A stretch of 51,452 nt of DNA from an uncultured Prevotella sp. Its GTDB lineage: Bacteria > Bacteroidota > Bacteroidia > Bacteroidales > Bacteroidaceae. Within the stretch, counting starts at the first letter, position 1; every line of letters begins with the position of its first letter. The translations under genes were made by a program, and so were the position numbers. Below are positions 24,198 through 32,505 of this stretch, piece by piece. The stretch is from contig ONGP01000014.1 in assembly GCA_900317405.1 (NCBI GenBank), forward strand, positions 1-51,452. The letters run 5' to 3'. The notes under the pieces are model-generated. The model searched no databases. It was given only the letters and a program-made list of their open reading frames with translations, and was not told the origin of the DNA.

Positions 24198-27100
24198 GTA
24201 AAGAATGGTTTGGCAGATTCAATGAGTTTTATATGAGCCGTCAGTGGAAGTTTTCCATTCTGGGGGCTATTCTCTTGATTGCTATGCTGTTTACTCTGCA
24301 TTATAGTCGCCAATATTTCCAGCAGAACGCTATGGATGATGCTGTGCGCTCGCTAGAACGCGTGCTTAATAACGCTGATATGCGCCTACATCAGACTGAG
24401 ATTGCTACCGATAGTCTGCTACCACTAATCGAACAGCATCTAGACAACCCTGACATAATGTTTGACTATAGTAGGAAACTGCTTGAAGATCATCCCGATA
24501 TGAAAGGTTGCAGCATTGCGTTTGAGCCATATTTCTTTAAGCAGAAAGGGCAGTACTTTTCGGCCTATTCGTATAATAACAACGGAACCATTCAGACAGA
24601 GCAGGAGGGTAACGATGGATATCAGTACTTCTATATGGATTGGTATCTAATACCGCACCAGCTAGACCACAAATATTGGATTGAACCATTCGAAGACGCT
24701 AGTGCCACAGGTATTCAGGTAAACGAGGTGATGACATCCTACTGTCAACCTATCTGTGATGCAGATGGAAAGGCTGTTGGCGTTTTGTCGACCGATGTTC
24801 CGTTAAAGTGGCTGTCCGATTTGGTGTTATCTCAGCGCCCTATGCCCCGTTCGTATTGTATGCTTATCGGTCGCGGCGGATCATATATAGTGCATCCAGA
24901 TACCACGAAACTGCTTTACGAGACGATATTTACGCCTTGCCAAGAGCGTAGAGATACAGCCTTGATGGCTTTAGGGCGTGCTATGGTTGATGGTGAGACG
25001 GGCTATAAGTCGATAGAACTCGATGGCCAGGAGAGCCATGTATTCTATATGCCATTCCGCCAAACGGGGTGGAGCATTGCTATGGTTTGTCCTGATGATG
25101 TGATATTAAATAACTACCTACGCTTACTCTGTGTATTTTTGCCATTCATATTATTAACCATCATACTTATGTTAATACCATTCTGGCACTTGCTGCGTCG
25201 TTATCGCAATAAATTGGCCGTGTGTCTAGCGGCCTTTGTGTTTATCCTAACCTCGTGTCAATCCGAGCAGCAACGTAGTAATATGTCAGTTAAGCAAAAT
25301 GCAAAACTATCTAGACATGATCGAGCAATTAAATCCATCGTGGATATTGATGGTGAAAGCAATGAGAGTTATTTCCAGTTGCTAGACAGCATAGAGCAGC
25401 AAGGAGTATTGGCAACAAGCGAACTTGACTATTTCCGTGCCAAGAGATATTACGAATCCGACCAGTTTCGCTCGGCCTTAATCTACTATAAAAAGGCAAT
25501 AGCAACCGATGCGCTGCTGAATATCAACAAGGACAGCTATTATCGTTCTTTTGTAGGCATTCATACATGTTATAGCAATATCAACAATATCCAGGAGGCA
25601 CTTGCTGCTGCCACGCAGGGATACCAGTTGGCAAGTAAGGATACCACGCTTGTAGGTCGTGATATGGCCAACAATCTGCTGATGGAGATAGGTACTAGTC
25701 AACTTAAACTGAATCATGCCGACGAAGCTGCAAAAACCTTTGAACAGGTAAGAAAGCAGACTGAAGAGTTGGCTCTGGCTAATCCTCTTAATGCCGATTT
25801 ACAGGAGAGTTGCCTGCTTATACCATCAGAAATCATCAAAGGTTATCTGAATCGTAGAGAGTTTGACAATATAGACCCTTGGCTAAGTATGATGGAACAG
25901 GCGTTGGAACGCTATGCCGCTACTGATGCTTCGACCACCAGCTATGGCCGATATCTGGCCACGCTGTTGCGTAACAAGGCTGTAATCTATGCCAAGACTG
26001 GCCGTATGGAAGAGGCTGATGTGGCCTATCAGAACTATCTGGCGTTGCCTTACGCACAGACCTTCAATGGTATATATAATCAGGCCTACTATCTAGAGGT
26101 AACAGAGCAATGGCAGAAGCTACTCGACATACAGCTTCGTATCGATTCGGCCGAGCAGGCAGCAGGTATTCCACCTACTATCGATTATCTGATAGAGAGT
26201 CCTGCCACAACCTTCAAGGCTCTTATAAACACGGGGCGCAAGGAAGAGGCATTGCAACGAGCTGGCCAGATTATTAATCTGCTTGACTCTGTAAAGGAGT
26301 ATCAGCACCGTAGCGATGCCGAAGAACTTGCCGTAATCTACGAGACCCAACAGAAAGAGGCTCAGATAGCACAGCAAAAGGCCGATATCAACCATCAGCG
26401 CATGATTGGTATTGGTGTGGGATTCTTGTTTCTTATTGCATTCATCGGTGTACTGCATGAGTTGTATCGCCGACTACGTAAGGCACATGCCGAACTTGAG
26501 ATGAGCTATAAGAATCTGGTTATAGCCAACGAGCGTGCTGAGGAGTCGTCGAAGATGAAGTCAAACTTTATCCGTCAGGTCAGTCACGAAATTCGCACTC
26601 CATTAAACATCCTGAGTGGTTTTACACAGATTATCACTATGCCTGATATGGATCTCGATGAGTCTACACGCAAGGATGTTAACCAAAAGATAATCGAGAA
26701 TACAGGTCGCATTACCGACTTGGTTAACAAGATGATAGAACTCAGCGACGCCAACAGCCAGACCGTAATAGAGCGTACAGACCAGGTATTGGCCATACAA
26801 CTAGCCGCAAAGGCAGCCGATGCCAGCGGTATAACCGAATTGCCTCATGTAGAGTTTGACATGCAGATACAGCCTGAGGTAGAATCGTTGATGATTACCA
26901 CCGATGAGAGTGCCGCTTCGCGTGCTCTGGCTATGATCCTCGATAATGCTGGTAAGTTTACACGCCCGGCTAATGCTTCTGACAACAAACCAACTGTAAA
27001 ACAGAAGGTTACTCTTTCTGTTGGGCGTACTAAGAATTATCTTTGCTTGGCTGTCGAAGATACAGGTATAGGTGTGCCCGCAGAGTCGGCTGAGATTATT

Positions 27101-27253
27101 TTCGATGAGTTTGTGCAACTTGATGAGTATTATGAGGGTACTGGTATCGGACTTACTGTTGCCCGTTCGTTTGCCCGTCGCTTGGGTGGCGATGTGGTTC
27201 TGGATACAGCTTATACAAGTGGCGCCCGCTTCGTATTGACGCTACCGCTATAA
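24194..27253 (+). CDS. Sensor histidine kinase with dCACHE-like and TPR modules
   Basis: This 1019-residue kinase reads as: membrane helix 1 (about 19-37); an extracytoplasmic double-CACHE-like sensor (about 38-305; e.g. FEDASATGIQVNEVMTSYCQ); helix 2 (about 309-333) ending LLRRYRNK; helix 3 (about 341-354) ending ILTSC with Cys355, which looks like a lipoprotein signal; TPR-type helical repeats (about 375-720); helix 4 (737-758); HisKA with His798 (RQVSHEIRTPLNIL); and HATPase (ILDNAGKF near 915, VEDTGIGVPA near 955, GTGIGLTVARSF). With four helices both sensor modules fall outside and the kinase inside. There is no receiver or HTH domain, and no response-regulator gene adjoins. It overlaps the binding-protein gene by ATGA, implying coupled translation and a joint role. 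It may be a fusion of two ancestral genes near residues 330-345. Confidence 0.88.
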   Translation: MSKEWFGRFNEFYMSRQWKFSILGAILLIAMLFTLHYSRQYFQQNAMDDAVRSLERVLNNADMRLHQTEIATDSLLPLIEQHLDNPDIMFDYSRKLLEDHPDMKGCSIAFEPYFFKQKGQYFSAYSYNNNGTIQTEQEGNDGYQYFYMDWYLIPHQLDHKYWIEPFEDASATGIQVNEVMTSYCQPICDADGKAVGVLSTDVPLKWLSDLVLSQRPMPRSYCMLIGRGGSYIVHPDTTKLLYETIFTPCQERRDTALMALGRAMVDGETGYKSIELDGQESHVFYMPFRQTGWSIAMVCPDDVILNNYLRLLCVFLPFILLTIILMLIPFWHLLRRYRNKLAVCLAAFVFILTSCQSEQQRSNMSVKQNAKLSRHDRAIKSIVDIDGESNESYFQLLDSIEQQGVLATSELDYFRAKRYYESDQFRSALIYYKKAIATDALLNINKDSYYRSFVGIHTCYSNINNIQEALAAATQGYQLASKDTTLVGRDMANNLLMEIGTSQLKLNHADEAAKTFEQVRKQTEELALANPLNADLQESCLLIPSEIIKGYLNRREFDNIDPWLSMMEQALERYAATDASTTSYGRYLATLLRNKAVIYAKTGRMEEADVAYQNYLALPYAQTFNGIYNQAYYLEVTEQWQKLLDIQLRIDSAEQAAGIPPTIDYLIESPATTFKALINTGRKEEALQRAGQIINLLDSVKEYQHRSDAEELAVIYETQQKEAQIAQQKADINHQRMIGIGVGFLFLIAFIGVLHELYRRLRKAHAELEMSYKNLVIANERAEESSKMKSNFIRQVSHEIRTPLNILSGFTQIITMPDMDLDESTRKDVNQKIIENTGRITDLVNKMIELSDANSQTVIERTDQVLAIQLAAKAADASGITELPHVEFDMQIQPEVESLMITTDESAASRALAMILDNAGKFTRPANASDNKPTVKQKVTLSVGRTKNYLCLAVEDTGIGVPAESAEIIFDEFVQLDEYYEGTGIGLTVARSFARRLGGDVVLDTAYTSGARFVLTLPL

Positions 27254-27311
27254 TTAAGTCAAATAATTATAAAAAATGGAAGTAAGAGGACTATGATATA
27301 AGTTTTTTGTG

Positions 27312-27319
27312 TAAATTTG
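27312..27319 (+). promoter_or_regulatory. -7 element upstream of the secreted propeller-like protein
   Basis: TAAATTTG followed by C matches TAnnTTTG, 33 bases before the chosen ATG at 27353. No convincing -33 box. Confidence 0.5.
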
Positions 27320-27352
27320 CATAGTCGATTAACCCCCAAAACTATATTGATT

Positions 27353-28585
27353 ATGAAGAAAAACCTATCCAAGTTGGCCATCATGGCGATAGTTGTCCTA
27401 GCGGGCGTGGTATTGTGTGTACAGACGGTATCAGCTCAGGCTAAACGCAGACCGGCAGCCAGACCAGCTGCAAAGCCAGCAGCAAAGAAAACTGCGGAAA
27501 AATTAAACAACAATTTTGCTATCCTGGAGTTCGACGAATGGATTAACGATAATAATCCGTTTGAAGACGAGGAGTATATCTACTTCCTCGACTATCCTAG
27601 TGGTTCGTCGAACGCTCTGCGTGCTGTTAACAAGAAAACCGGCGATGTAAAACTGGTAGTGCCTAAAAAGAAGCGTGCTCGTACCAAGATATGCAGCGCA
27701 GGCAGTGATGGCAAGAACATCTATATGCGACTTGAGAATAAGGGTATCGCCCTGTTTAATGGTACTGACGTGAATACATCTGAACTGATATTCCCGCAGA
27801 ACGATAAAGGATACCTGAGTTATGGTAACCGTGGTAGCAACATTATCACATCACCTAACGGACGCTATCTGTTCTTCTATGGCGACTCGCCAATACTATA
27901 CGATCTAGAGAAAAAGGAAGTGATGCGTGTAGGTATCAGCACGACTACAAATGGAGCAATTGTTACAGACGATGGACTACTTATAGGCACAGATTATTCC
28001 GAAGTATTCACGGGTGGAAGAAATCCGAATGTAACGCCCGATACAGGAAGTCCCAAAAACCGTGAGGGCCTGAAGGTGATAAGAGGTAACAAGATAGACA
28101 ATGGTGCTGGTGGAGATTTCTGCTCAATATGGTACGACGCGGCCGACACAACTGTCTATGTAGCCATCGGCGAACAGGTGCTGAAATCGAAAGCCGAAGC
28201 CGACCTAAAGTTCCAAGAGGTATACTGTCTGCCAGGCGAGAATAAGAAGTTCACAAAGGTTGTAAGCAACGGGAGACGAGTATTTGCACTAACTGACCAC
28301 TATGAGAAGCATATATACGAGTGGGACAATAAGGATATGGCTGGTACACCAAAAATATCGAAGGAACTTGATACAGGCATCCACTATACAGACAAGTATG
28401 GATATACTGACCCTAATACAAAAAAGGTGTCTTATGTGGGCCGTATATTCTACGACTCTATGGGCAATCTATGGATGCAAGAGAGCGACGCAAGGTTTTA
28501 TATCTACAACCCTGATGGCATACAGGGACTTACCAATCTAAAGGGTAAGTGGACTAAGAACGAACTGCCAAAGGAAGAGGATTGA
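27353..28585 (+). CDS. Secreted protein, probably beta-propeller
   Basis: The start chosen is the ATG at 27353, where the signal peptide (MKKNLSKLAIMAIV to TVSAQ, about 1-29) begins; an in-frame ATG 36 bases upstream falls on the promoter box. The 410-residue protein has an Ala/Pro/Lys-rich linker (about 31-48) and then repeated strand-turn units resembling propeller blades (NALRAVNKKTGDVKLVV, SPNGRYLFFYGDSPILYDLE, YDSMGNLWMQESDARFYIYN). No enzyme motif is visible. Its stop codon overlaps the proposed TTG start of murQ, so the two are probably co-translated; a role linked to cell-wall fragments is possible but only inferred from that neighbour. Confidence 0.75.
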   Translation: MKKNLSKLAIMAIVVLAGVVLCVQTVSAQAKRRPAARPAAKPAAKKTAEKLNNNFAILEFDEWINDNNPFEDEEYIYFLDYPSGSSNALRAVNKKTGDVKLVVPKKKRARTKICSAGSDGKNIYMRLENKGIALFNGTDVNTSELIFPQNDKGYLSYGNRGSNIITSPNGRYLFFYGDSPILYDLEKKEVMRVGISTTTNGAIVTDDGLLIGTDYSEVFTGGRNPNVTPDTGSPKNREGLKVIRGNKIDNGAGGDFCSIWYDAADTTVYVAIGEQVLKSKAEADLKFQEVYCLPGENKKFTKVVSNGRRVFALTDHYEKHIYEWDNKDMAGTPKISKELDTGIHYTDKYGYTDPNTKKVSYVGRIFYDSMGNLWMQESDARFYIYNPDGIQGLTNLKGKWTKNELPKEED

Positions 28586-29385
28586 AAATAGATGATAAGA
28601 TAACAGAGAAGCCTTCGTATTACAACCATCTGGAAAAGATGGATGTAGGCGAAGTGTTGAGGAGCATCAACCGCGAGGATATGCTTGTGGCTGGGGCTGT
28701 TGAGTGTGCCATTCCTCAGATAGAACCATTGGTTCGTGCCATTGAATCAAGAATGAAACAAGGCGGGCGACTTTTCTATGTTGGCGCAGGAACCAGTGGT
28801 CGACTAGGGGTGCTGGATGCCAGTGAACTGCCGCCAACGTTTGGCGTGTCGCCCGACTGGGTGATAGGTATAATTGCTGGTGGCGAAGAGGCTCTACGCC
28901 AAGCCGTAGAGCATGCAGAGGATGATGAGGAACAAGGTAGGCTAGACCTGGAGGCTTATCGTCTATCGCCTCTGGATAGTGTTATCGGCATAGCTGCTTC
29001 AGGTACAACTCCTTATGTGATAGGAGCAGTAAAACACGCTAGAGCAAATGGACTGCTTACTGGCTGTATAACTAGCAATCCCCACACGCCGCTAGCCTCA
29101 GAAGCCGAGTATCCGATAGAAACTATTGTAGGCCCTGAGTTTGTTACAGGTTCTAGTCGTATGAAGAGTGGTACTGCACAAAAGATGGTGCTGAACATGA
29201 TAAGCACAGCGCTGATGATAAGAATGGGTCGTGTAAAGGGCAATCGGATGGTAAAGATGCAGCTTACCAACGAGAAACTTATTGATCGAGGCACGCGAAT
29301 GATTCAAGAATCATTAGGAATTACATACGATGAAGCCCGTCAGCGGCTATTAGAAGCTGGAAGTGTAGATAAGGTCATTTCTTAA
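28582..29385 (+). CDS. murQ: N-acetylmuramic acid 6-phosphate etherase
   Basis: MurQ removes the lactyl ether from MurNAc-6-phosphate, yielding GlcNAc-6-phosphate for reuse of cell-wall sugar. The 267-residue protein has the SIS-domain signatures of the family: GRLFYVGAGTSGRLGVLDAS (53-72) and the following ELPPTFGV with the catalytic Glu, then GSSRMKSGTAQKMVLNM (about 193-209). The start is a TTG at 28582, overlapping the upstream stop as TTGA and preceded by AGGAAGAGG; no better ATG exists before conserved sequence begins (KITEKPSYYNHLEKM). An EamA-type transporter follows 100 bases on, under its own promoter. Confidence 0.92.
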   Translation: MKIDDKITEKPSYYNHLEKMDVGEVLRSINREDMLVAGAVECAIPQIEPLVRAIESRMKQGGRLFYVGAGTSGRLGVLDASELPPTFGVSPDWVIGIIAGGEEALRQAVEHAEDDEEQGRLDLEAYRLSPLDSVIGIAASGTTPYVIGAVKHARANGLLTGCITSNPHTPLASEAEYPIETIVGPEFVTGSSRMKSGTAQKMVLNMISTALMIRMGRVKGNRMVKMQLTNEKLIDRGTRMIQESLGITYDEARQRLLEAGSVDKVIS

Positions 29386-29394
29386 ATAACATGA

Positions 29395-29414
29395 ATAAAA
29401 GAGATTTCTTTTAT
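29395..29414 (+). terminator. Possible weak terminator after murQ
   Basis: ATAAAAGA and TCTTTTAT form a perfect but AT-rich 8-bp stem around a GATT loop, 10 bases after the murQ stop. It lacks a strong T tract, so termination is uncertain. Confidence 0.3.
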
Positions 29415-29444
29415 GGATAATGACGGATTTAGCTGAATTTTGTA

Positions 29445-29452
29445 TAATTTTG
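29445..29452 (+). promoter_or_regulatory. -7 element upstream of the first EamA transporter
   Basis: TAATTTTG followed by C matches TAnnTTTG, 33 bases before the ATG at 29486. No TTTG at the -33 position. Confidence 0.55.
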
Positions 29453-29485
29453 CAGCCGATTTGAAAAAAGTGTCAATACTAAGCA

Positions 29486-30406
29486 ATGACTTACATAGGA
29501 GAATTGATTTCGATTGGTGTAGCTTTCTCATGGACTGCTACCGCGCTGCTGAGTGAATTCGGTAGCAAACGTCTGGGTAATCTTACGCTAAATGTACTAA
29601 GAATGGGCCTTGCACTGGTATTCTCGCTAGTGCTGTTTATGGTTGTTACGGGCAATCTTTTGCCTCCAGGTGCTTCGGCCGAGGCGGCAGGGTGGATGTT
29701 GCTGTCAGGCGTTGTCGGATATGTGATAGGCGATTTCTGCCTGTTTCAGTGTTATATTATAATTGGTTCGCGCTATGGACAGCTGTTTATGACGCTAGCC
29801 CCATTAGCTGCCGCACTGATGGCTTGGATAACTCTTGGTCAGCAGATGACGGGCATGAGTATCCTTGCAATGTTTATCACCCTTGCTGGTATAGGCATCT
29901 CAGTGCTTGGTCGGGGAGAACATCACAAGGTTGGGCTAAAATTGCCGCTCAATGGCGTGCTGTTTGCTATCGGAGCAGCAATGTGTCAAGGTATAGGATT
30001 GGTACTTAGTAAGATTGGAATGGATCACTATGAGGCGACCGCAAATATGCCGGATTGGCTCATTCCATTCAGCGCCAACTTCTATCGTTGTGTGGCTGGA
30101 ATCATCGGATTTACACTATTGCTATATTTCCGTAAGGGCTTAGATCCTTTGCGTGAGGCTATTCATGATAAGAAAGGACTTGCAGTCGCTACAGCTACTA
30201 CAGTGTTTGGTCCGTTTGTTGGTGTAGGTTTCTCGTTGATGGCTGTACAATACACAGCAGCAGGTATCGCCAGCACACTGATGGCGATGACACCAATTAT
30301 AATTCTGTTGCCTTCGTATTGGCTGTTCCACCAGAAGATAACTTGGCGAGCCGTAGCTGGTGCTGTTATCTCCGTGGTGGGTGTTAGTCTATTCTTCTTG
30401 GGTTAA
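29486..30406 (+). CDS. EamA-family (DMT) membrane transporter
   Basis: This 306-residue, highly hydrophobic protein with about ten membrane helices is arranged as two EamA repeats (about 1-140 and 155-306). Typical features are the glycine-rich GVVGYVIGDFCLF in the first half and TAAGIASTLMAMTPIIILLP in the second, plus the final helix VAGAVISVVGVSLFFLG. The family exports or imports amino acids, nucleotide sugars or other metabolites across the inner membrane; the substrate here is unknown. It follows murQ but has its own promoter element, so a link to cell-wall recycling is only suggestive. Confidence 0.88.
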   Translation: MTYIGELISIGVAFSWTATALLSEFGSKRLGNLTLNVLRMGLALVFSLVLFMVVTGNLLPPGASAEAAGWMLLSGVVGYVIGDFCLFQCYIIIGSRYGQLFMTLAPLAAALMAWITLGQQMTGMSILAMFITLAGIGISVLGRGEHHKVGLKLPLNGVLFAIGAAMCQGIGLVLSKIGMDHYEATANMPDWLIPFSANFYRCVAGIIGFTLLLYFRKGLDPLREAIHDKKGLAVATATTVFGPFVGVGFSLMAVQYTAAGIASTLMAMTPIIILLPSYWLFHQKITWRAVAGAVISVVGVSLFFLG

Positions 30407-30409
30407 CGC

Positions 30410-30916
30410 TTACTTAACGCGCCAAACGTTAAGCACTATACCCTTAAAGTCGGGCGAAAACGTAGGTGCACAAACAAATAGCGAGTTGTTAAGCCAGCCG
30501 TATTTGCTATCGGCAGGAGCCTCAAACTGCGGTGCTGCACGGAAGTAGAAACTTGGCTTTCCGTCAGCATCCTTGCCGTTTGCGATGATTCCACGGTTGC
30601 GAACGTGGATATAAATCCCGTCATCGGTCTTGATGCAGTAGATGGCTTCGAGCTCAGTGCGTCCTTCTGCATTAAGTTGATAGTCGGCACCACCATTCAC
30701 AATGGTTCCCTTAATCTTTGGTCCCTCAAAGGTTCCGCCTGTGATGGGAATCACGGTGCGTCGGCCGTGCTGAGTGTTGTCGATGCCGAAAGCCTCACCA
30801 AGAGTAACCTTAAGTTGAAGTGCAAACTCCAGTTGTGGCGCCTCGGGCACGTCGGTTTGTGCGCTGACTGTTATCATCCAGCCCGTCAGCAAGGCCATCA
30901 AGAATAGCTTTTTCAT
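30410..30916 (-). CDS. Secreted DUF3237 family protein
   Basis: This is a 168-residue protein with a signal peptide (about 1-19, ending TVSAQ). The rest matches the DUF3237 pattern: a barrel-like fold with ITGGTFEGPKIKGTIVNGGA (58-77) and GIYIHVRNRGIIANG (about 99-113). The family's biochemical role is unknown. It lies 12 bases downstream of bcp on the same strand and is probably co-transcribed with it. It converges with the EamA gene, whose stop is 3 bases away, with no clear terminator between them. Confidence 0.82.
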   Translation of the reverse strand: MKKLFLMALLTGWMITVSAQTDVPEAPQLEFALQLKVTLGEAFGIDNTQHGRRTVIPITGGTFEGPKIKGTIVNGGADYQLNAEGRTELEAIYCIKTDDGIYIHVRNRGIIANGKDADGKPSFYFRAAPQFEAPADSKYGWLNNSLFVCAPTFSPDFKGIVLNVWRVK

Positions 30917-30928
30917 AATCCGATTAAT

Positions 30929-31381
30929 TTATTTCTTAAGTATCTGTTCGGCATGTTGCTTGGTATTTACCTGCTTGCCGGTCAGGATTTGTTCTATTAT
31001 TCCTTCCTCGTTTATAATGAATGTGGTGCGGATGGTGCCCATTGTCTTTTTTCCATACATAGTTTTCTCTCCCCAAGCCCCCATAGCTTCCATCAGTTCG
31101 CGATTCACATCGGCAATCAGTGGGAATGGCAGTTGGTGTTTCTCCTTGAACTTTACGTGTGATGCGGCCGAATCCTTGCTCACACCAACTACTTCGTAGC
31201 CTTCGGCCTGCAACTGATCATAGCCGTCGCGCAGACTGCAGGCCTCTGCAGTACAGCCGCTAGTGTTGTCCTTTGGGTAGAAATACAACACAAGTTTACG
31301 GCCGCGATAGTCACTCAGACGTATGTCACGTCCCTGTTCGTCCTTGCCCAGAATCTCAGGCGCTTTGTCTCCAATCTTCAT
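30929..31381 (-). CDS. bcp: Thiol peroxidase of the Bcp/peroxiredoxin Q type
   Basis: Bcp reduces hydrogen peroxide and organic peroxides in the cytoplasm using thioredoxin. The start chosen (31381) gives MKIGDKAPEILGKDEQG, the usual beginning of the family, and 150 residues, the usual length; an in-frame ATG 42 bases upstream overlaps the promoter region. The peroxidatic Cys43 and resolving Cys48 are in YPKDNTSGCTAEACSLRDG, the atypical two-Cys arrangement. A Bacteroidetes promoter lies just upstream and a DUF3237 gene follows. Confidence 0.94.
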   Translation of the reverse strand: MKIGDKAPEILGKDEQGRDIRLSDYRGRKLVLYFYPKDNTSGCTAEACSLRDGYDQLQAEGYEVVGVSKDSAASHVKFKEKHQLPFPLIADVNRELMEAMGAWGEKTMYGKKTMGTIRTTFIINEEGIIEQILTGKQVNTKQHAEQILKK

Positions 31382-31412
31382 AGTTTTTGTTCTTTTTGTT
31401 ATTATCTGCTTG

Positions 31413-31443
31413 CAAAGATACAACGTTTTTCGGAAAATGCAAA
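31413..31443 (-). promoter_or_regulatory. Promoter of bcp
   Basis: On the minus strand TTTG (31440-31443), 19 bases, and TATCTTTG (31413-31420), 31 bases before the bcp start. It stands back to back with the promoter of the next gene. Confidence 0.7.
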
Positions 31444-31463
31444 CCTAATTGCAGAAAATATAG

Positions 31464-31471
31464 TAACTTTG
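31464..31471 (+). promoter_or_regulatory. -7 element upstream of the second EamA transporter
   Basis: TAACTTTG followed by C matches TAnnTTTG, 22 bases before the ATG at 31494; divergent from the bcp promoter about 20 bases away. Confidence 0.55.
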
Positions 31472-31493
31472 CAGGCTGAAACATTATTTCTGC

Positions 31494-32438
31494 ATGGATA
31501 AAGGAATATCACAACAAAGTATTTTTCAACGTCCGCTATGGGCTGCACTCATGGCATTTACTGCTGCCTTTCTGTGGGGATGGGCATATCCGTTTATCAA
31601 ACTTGGTTTTGCTGAGTTTGAGATTACTACGGATATGACGGGAAGCAAAATGCTGTTTGCTGGTATTCGTTTCTTTATTTCTGGTGTAATAATTCTCTCT
31701 ATAGCATGTTTCACTCATCGTTCATTCCAATTGAAAGATGAGGCTAGAAATTATATGCTTACCAGTAGTTTGTTTCTACTTGTATTTACTTTGCTCAATA
31801 CAACCCTGCATTATGCTGCCTTCTATATCGGATTGTCGCACAGTAAGGGAAGTCGTGCTGCTATTCTTAATTCACTTAGTGTGTTTACATTGGTACTCCT
31901 AGCATGTATATTCTTTAAGAGCGATAAACTTACATTACGAAAAATCATAGGTTGTACTATTGGCTTTTGTGGTATCTTATTGCTTAATATCGGAGGAGAG
32001 GAGAGTGGGGCTTTTACCTTTTTAGGCGATGGTATGATCATTCTCAATGCCATGTGCGGAGCCTTTGCCGGACTGATGACGAGAGGTGTGAACAAACGAA
32101 TAGATGTATTTGTTGGTACTGGTTATAGTCTTGGTATTGGTGGTGTATTGCTGATGATTCCTGGTCTGTTGATGGGTGGTATGCTTCCTAATATAACTAT
32201 ACTTGGACTATTCTATTTGCTGATGCTGATAGGTATATCTACCATAGGTTTCACACTCTACAACAAGCTGCTTACGTGCAATCCCGTTGGCAAGATTGCC
32301 ATTTGGAATTCGCTTATTCCTGTGGTGGGAGCCGTTACTTCTTGTTTATGTCTAAGCGAGGAGTTCCAGTGGAAGTATGCACTAGCTGCAACAATGACTA
32401 CAGCAGGAATATATATCATCAACAAAGGAAAGAAGTGA
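31494..32438 (+). CDS. EamA-family (DMT) membrane transporter
   Basis: This is a 314-residue protein with about ten hydrophobic helices in two EamA repeats; ALMAFTAAFLWGWAYPFIKLG (first helix) and VGKIAIWNSLIPVVGAVTSC (second repeat) are characteristic. It is distinct from the EamA gene at 29486. Its coding sequence is more AT-rich, with more TTT/ATT/AAA codons than its neighbours, which may reflect lower expression or a different history. The substrate is unknown. It is transcribed divergently from bcp, and argS follows with its own promoter. Confidence 0.88.
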   Translation: MDKGISQQSIFQRPLWAALMAFTAAFLWGWAYPFIKLGFAEFEITTDMTGSKMLFAGIRFFISGVIILSIACFTHRSFQLKDEARNYMLTSSLFLLVFTLLNTTLHYAAFYIGLSHSKGSRAAILNSLSVFTLVLLACIFFKSDKLTLRKIIGCTIGFCGILLLNIGGEESGAFTFLGDGMIILNAMCGAFAGLMTRGVNKRIDVFVGTGYSLGIGGVLLMIPGLLMGGMLPNITILGLFYLLMLIGISTIGFTLYNKLLTCNPVGKIAIWNSLIPVVGAVTSCLCLSEEFQWKYALAATMTTAGIYIINKGKK

Positions 32439-32478
32439 ATTTTTCGTAAAAAAGAATTTATAATTCTTATTTTTTTCG

Positions 32479-32486
32479 TACCTTTG
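32479..32486 (+). promoter_or_regulatory. -7 element of argS
   Basis: TACCTTTG followed by CACC, 19 bases before the argS ATG; no TTTG at the -33 position. Confidence 0.6.
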
Positions 32487-32505
32487 CACCCAAAATTCTT
32501 AAGAT

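Noticed and set aside
29486-32438. Recent duplication of the two EamA transporter genes
   Set aside because: The two proteins differ throughout and in codon use; they share only family features.
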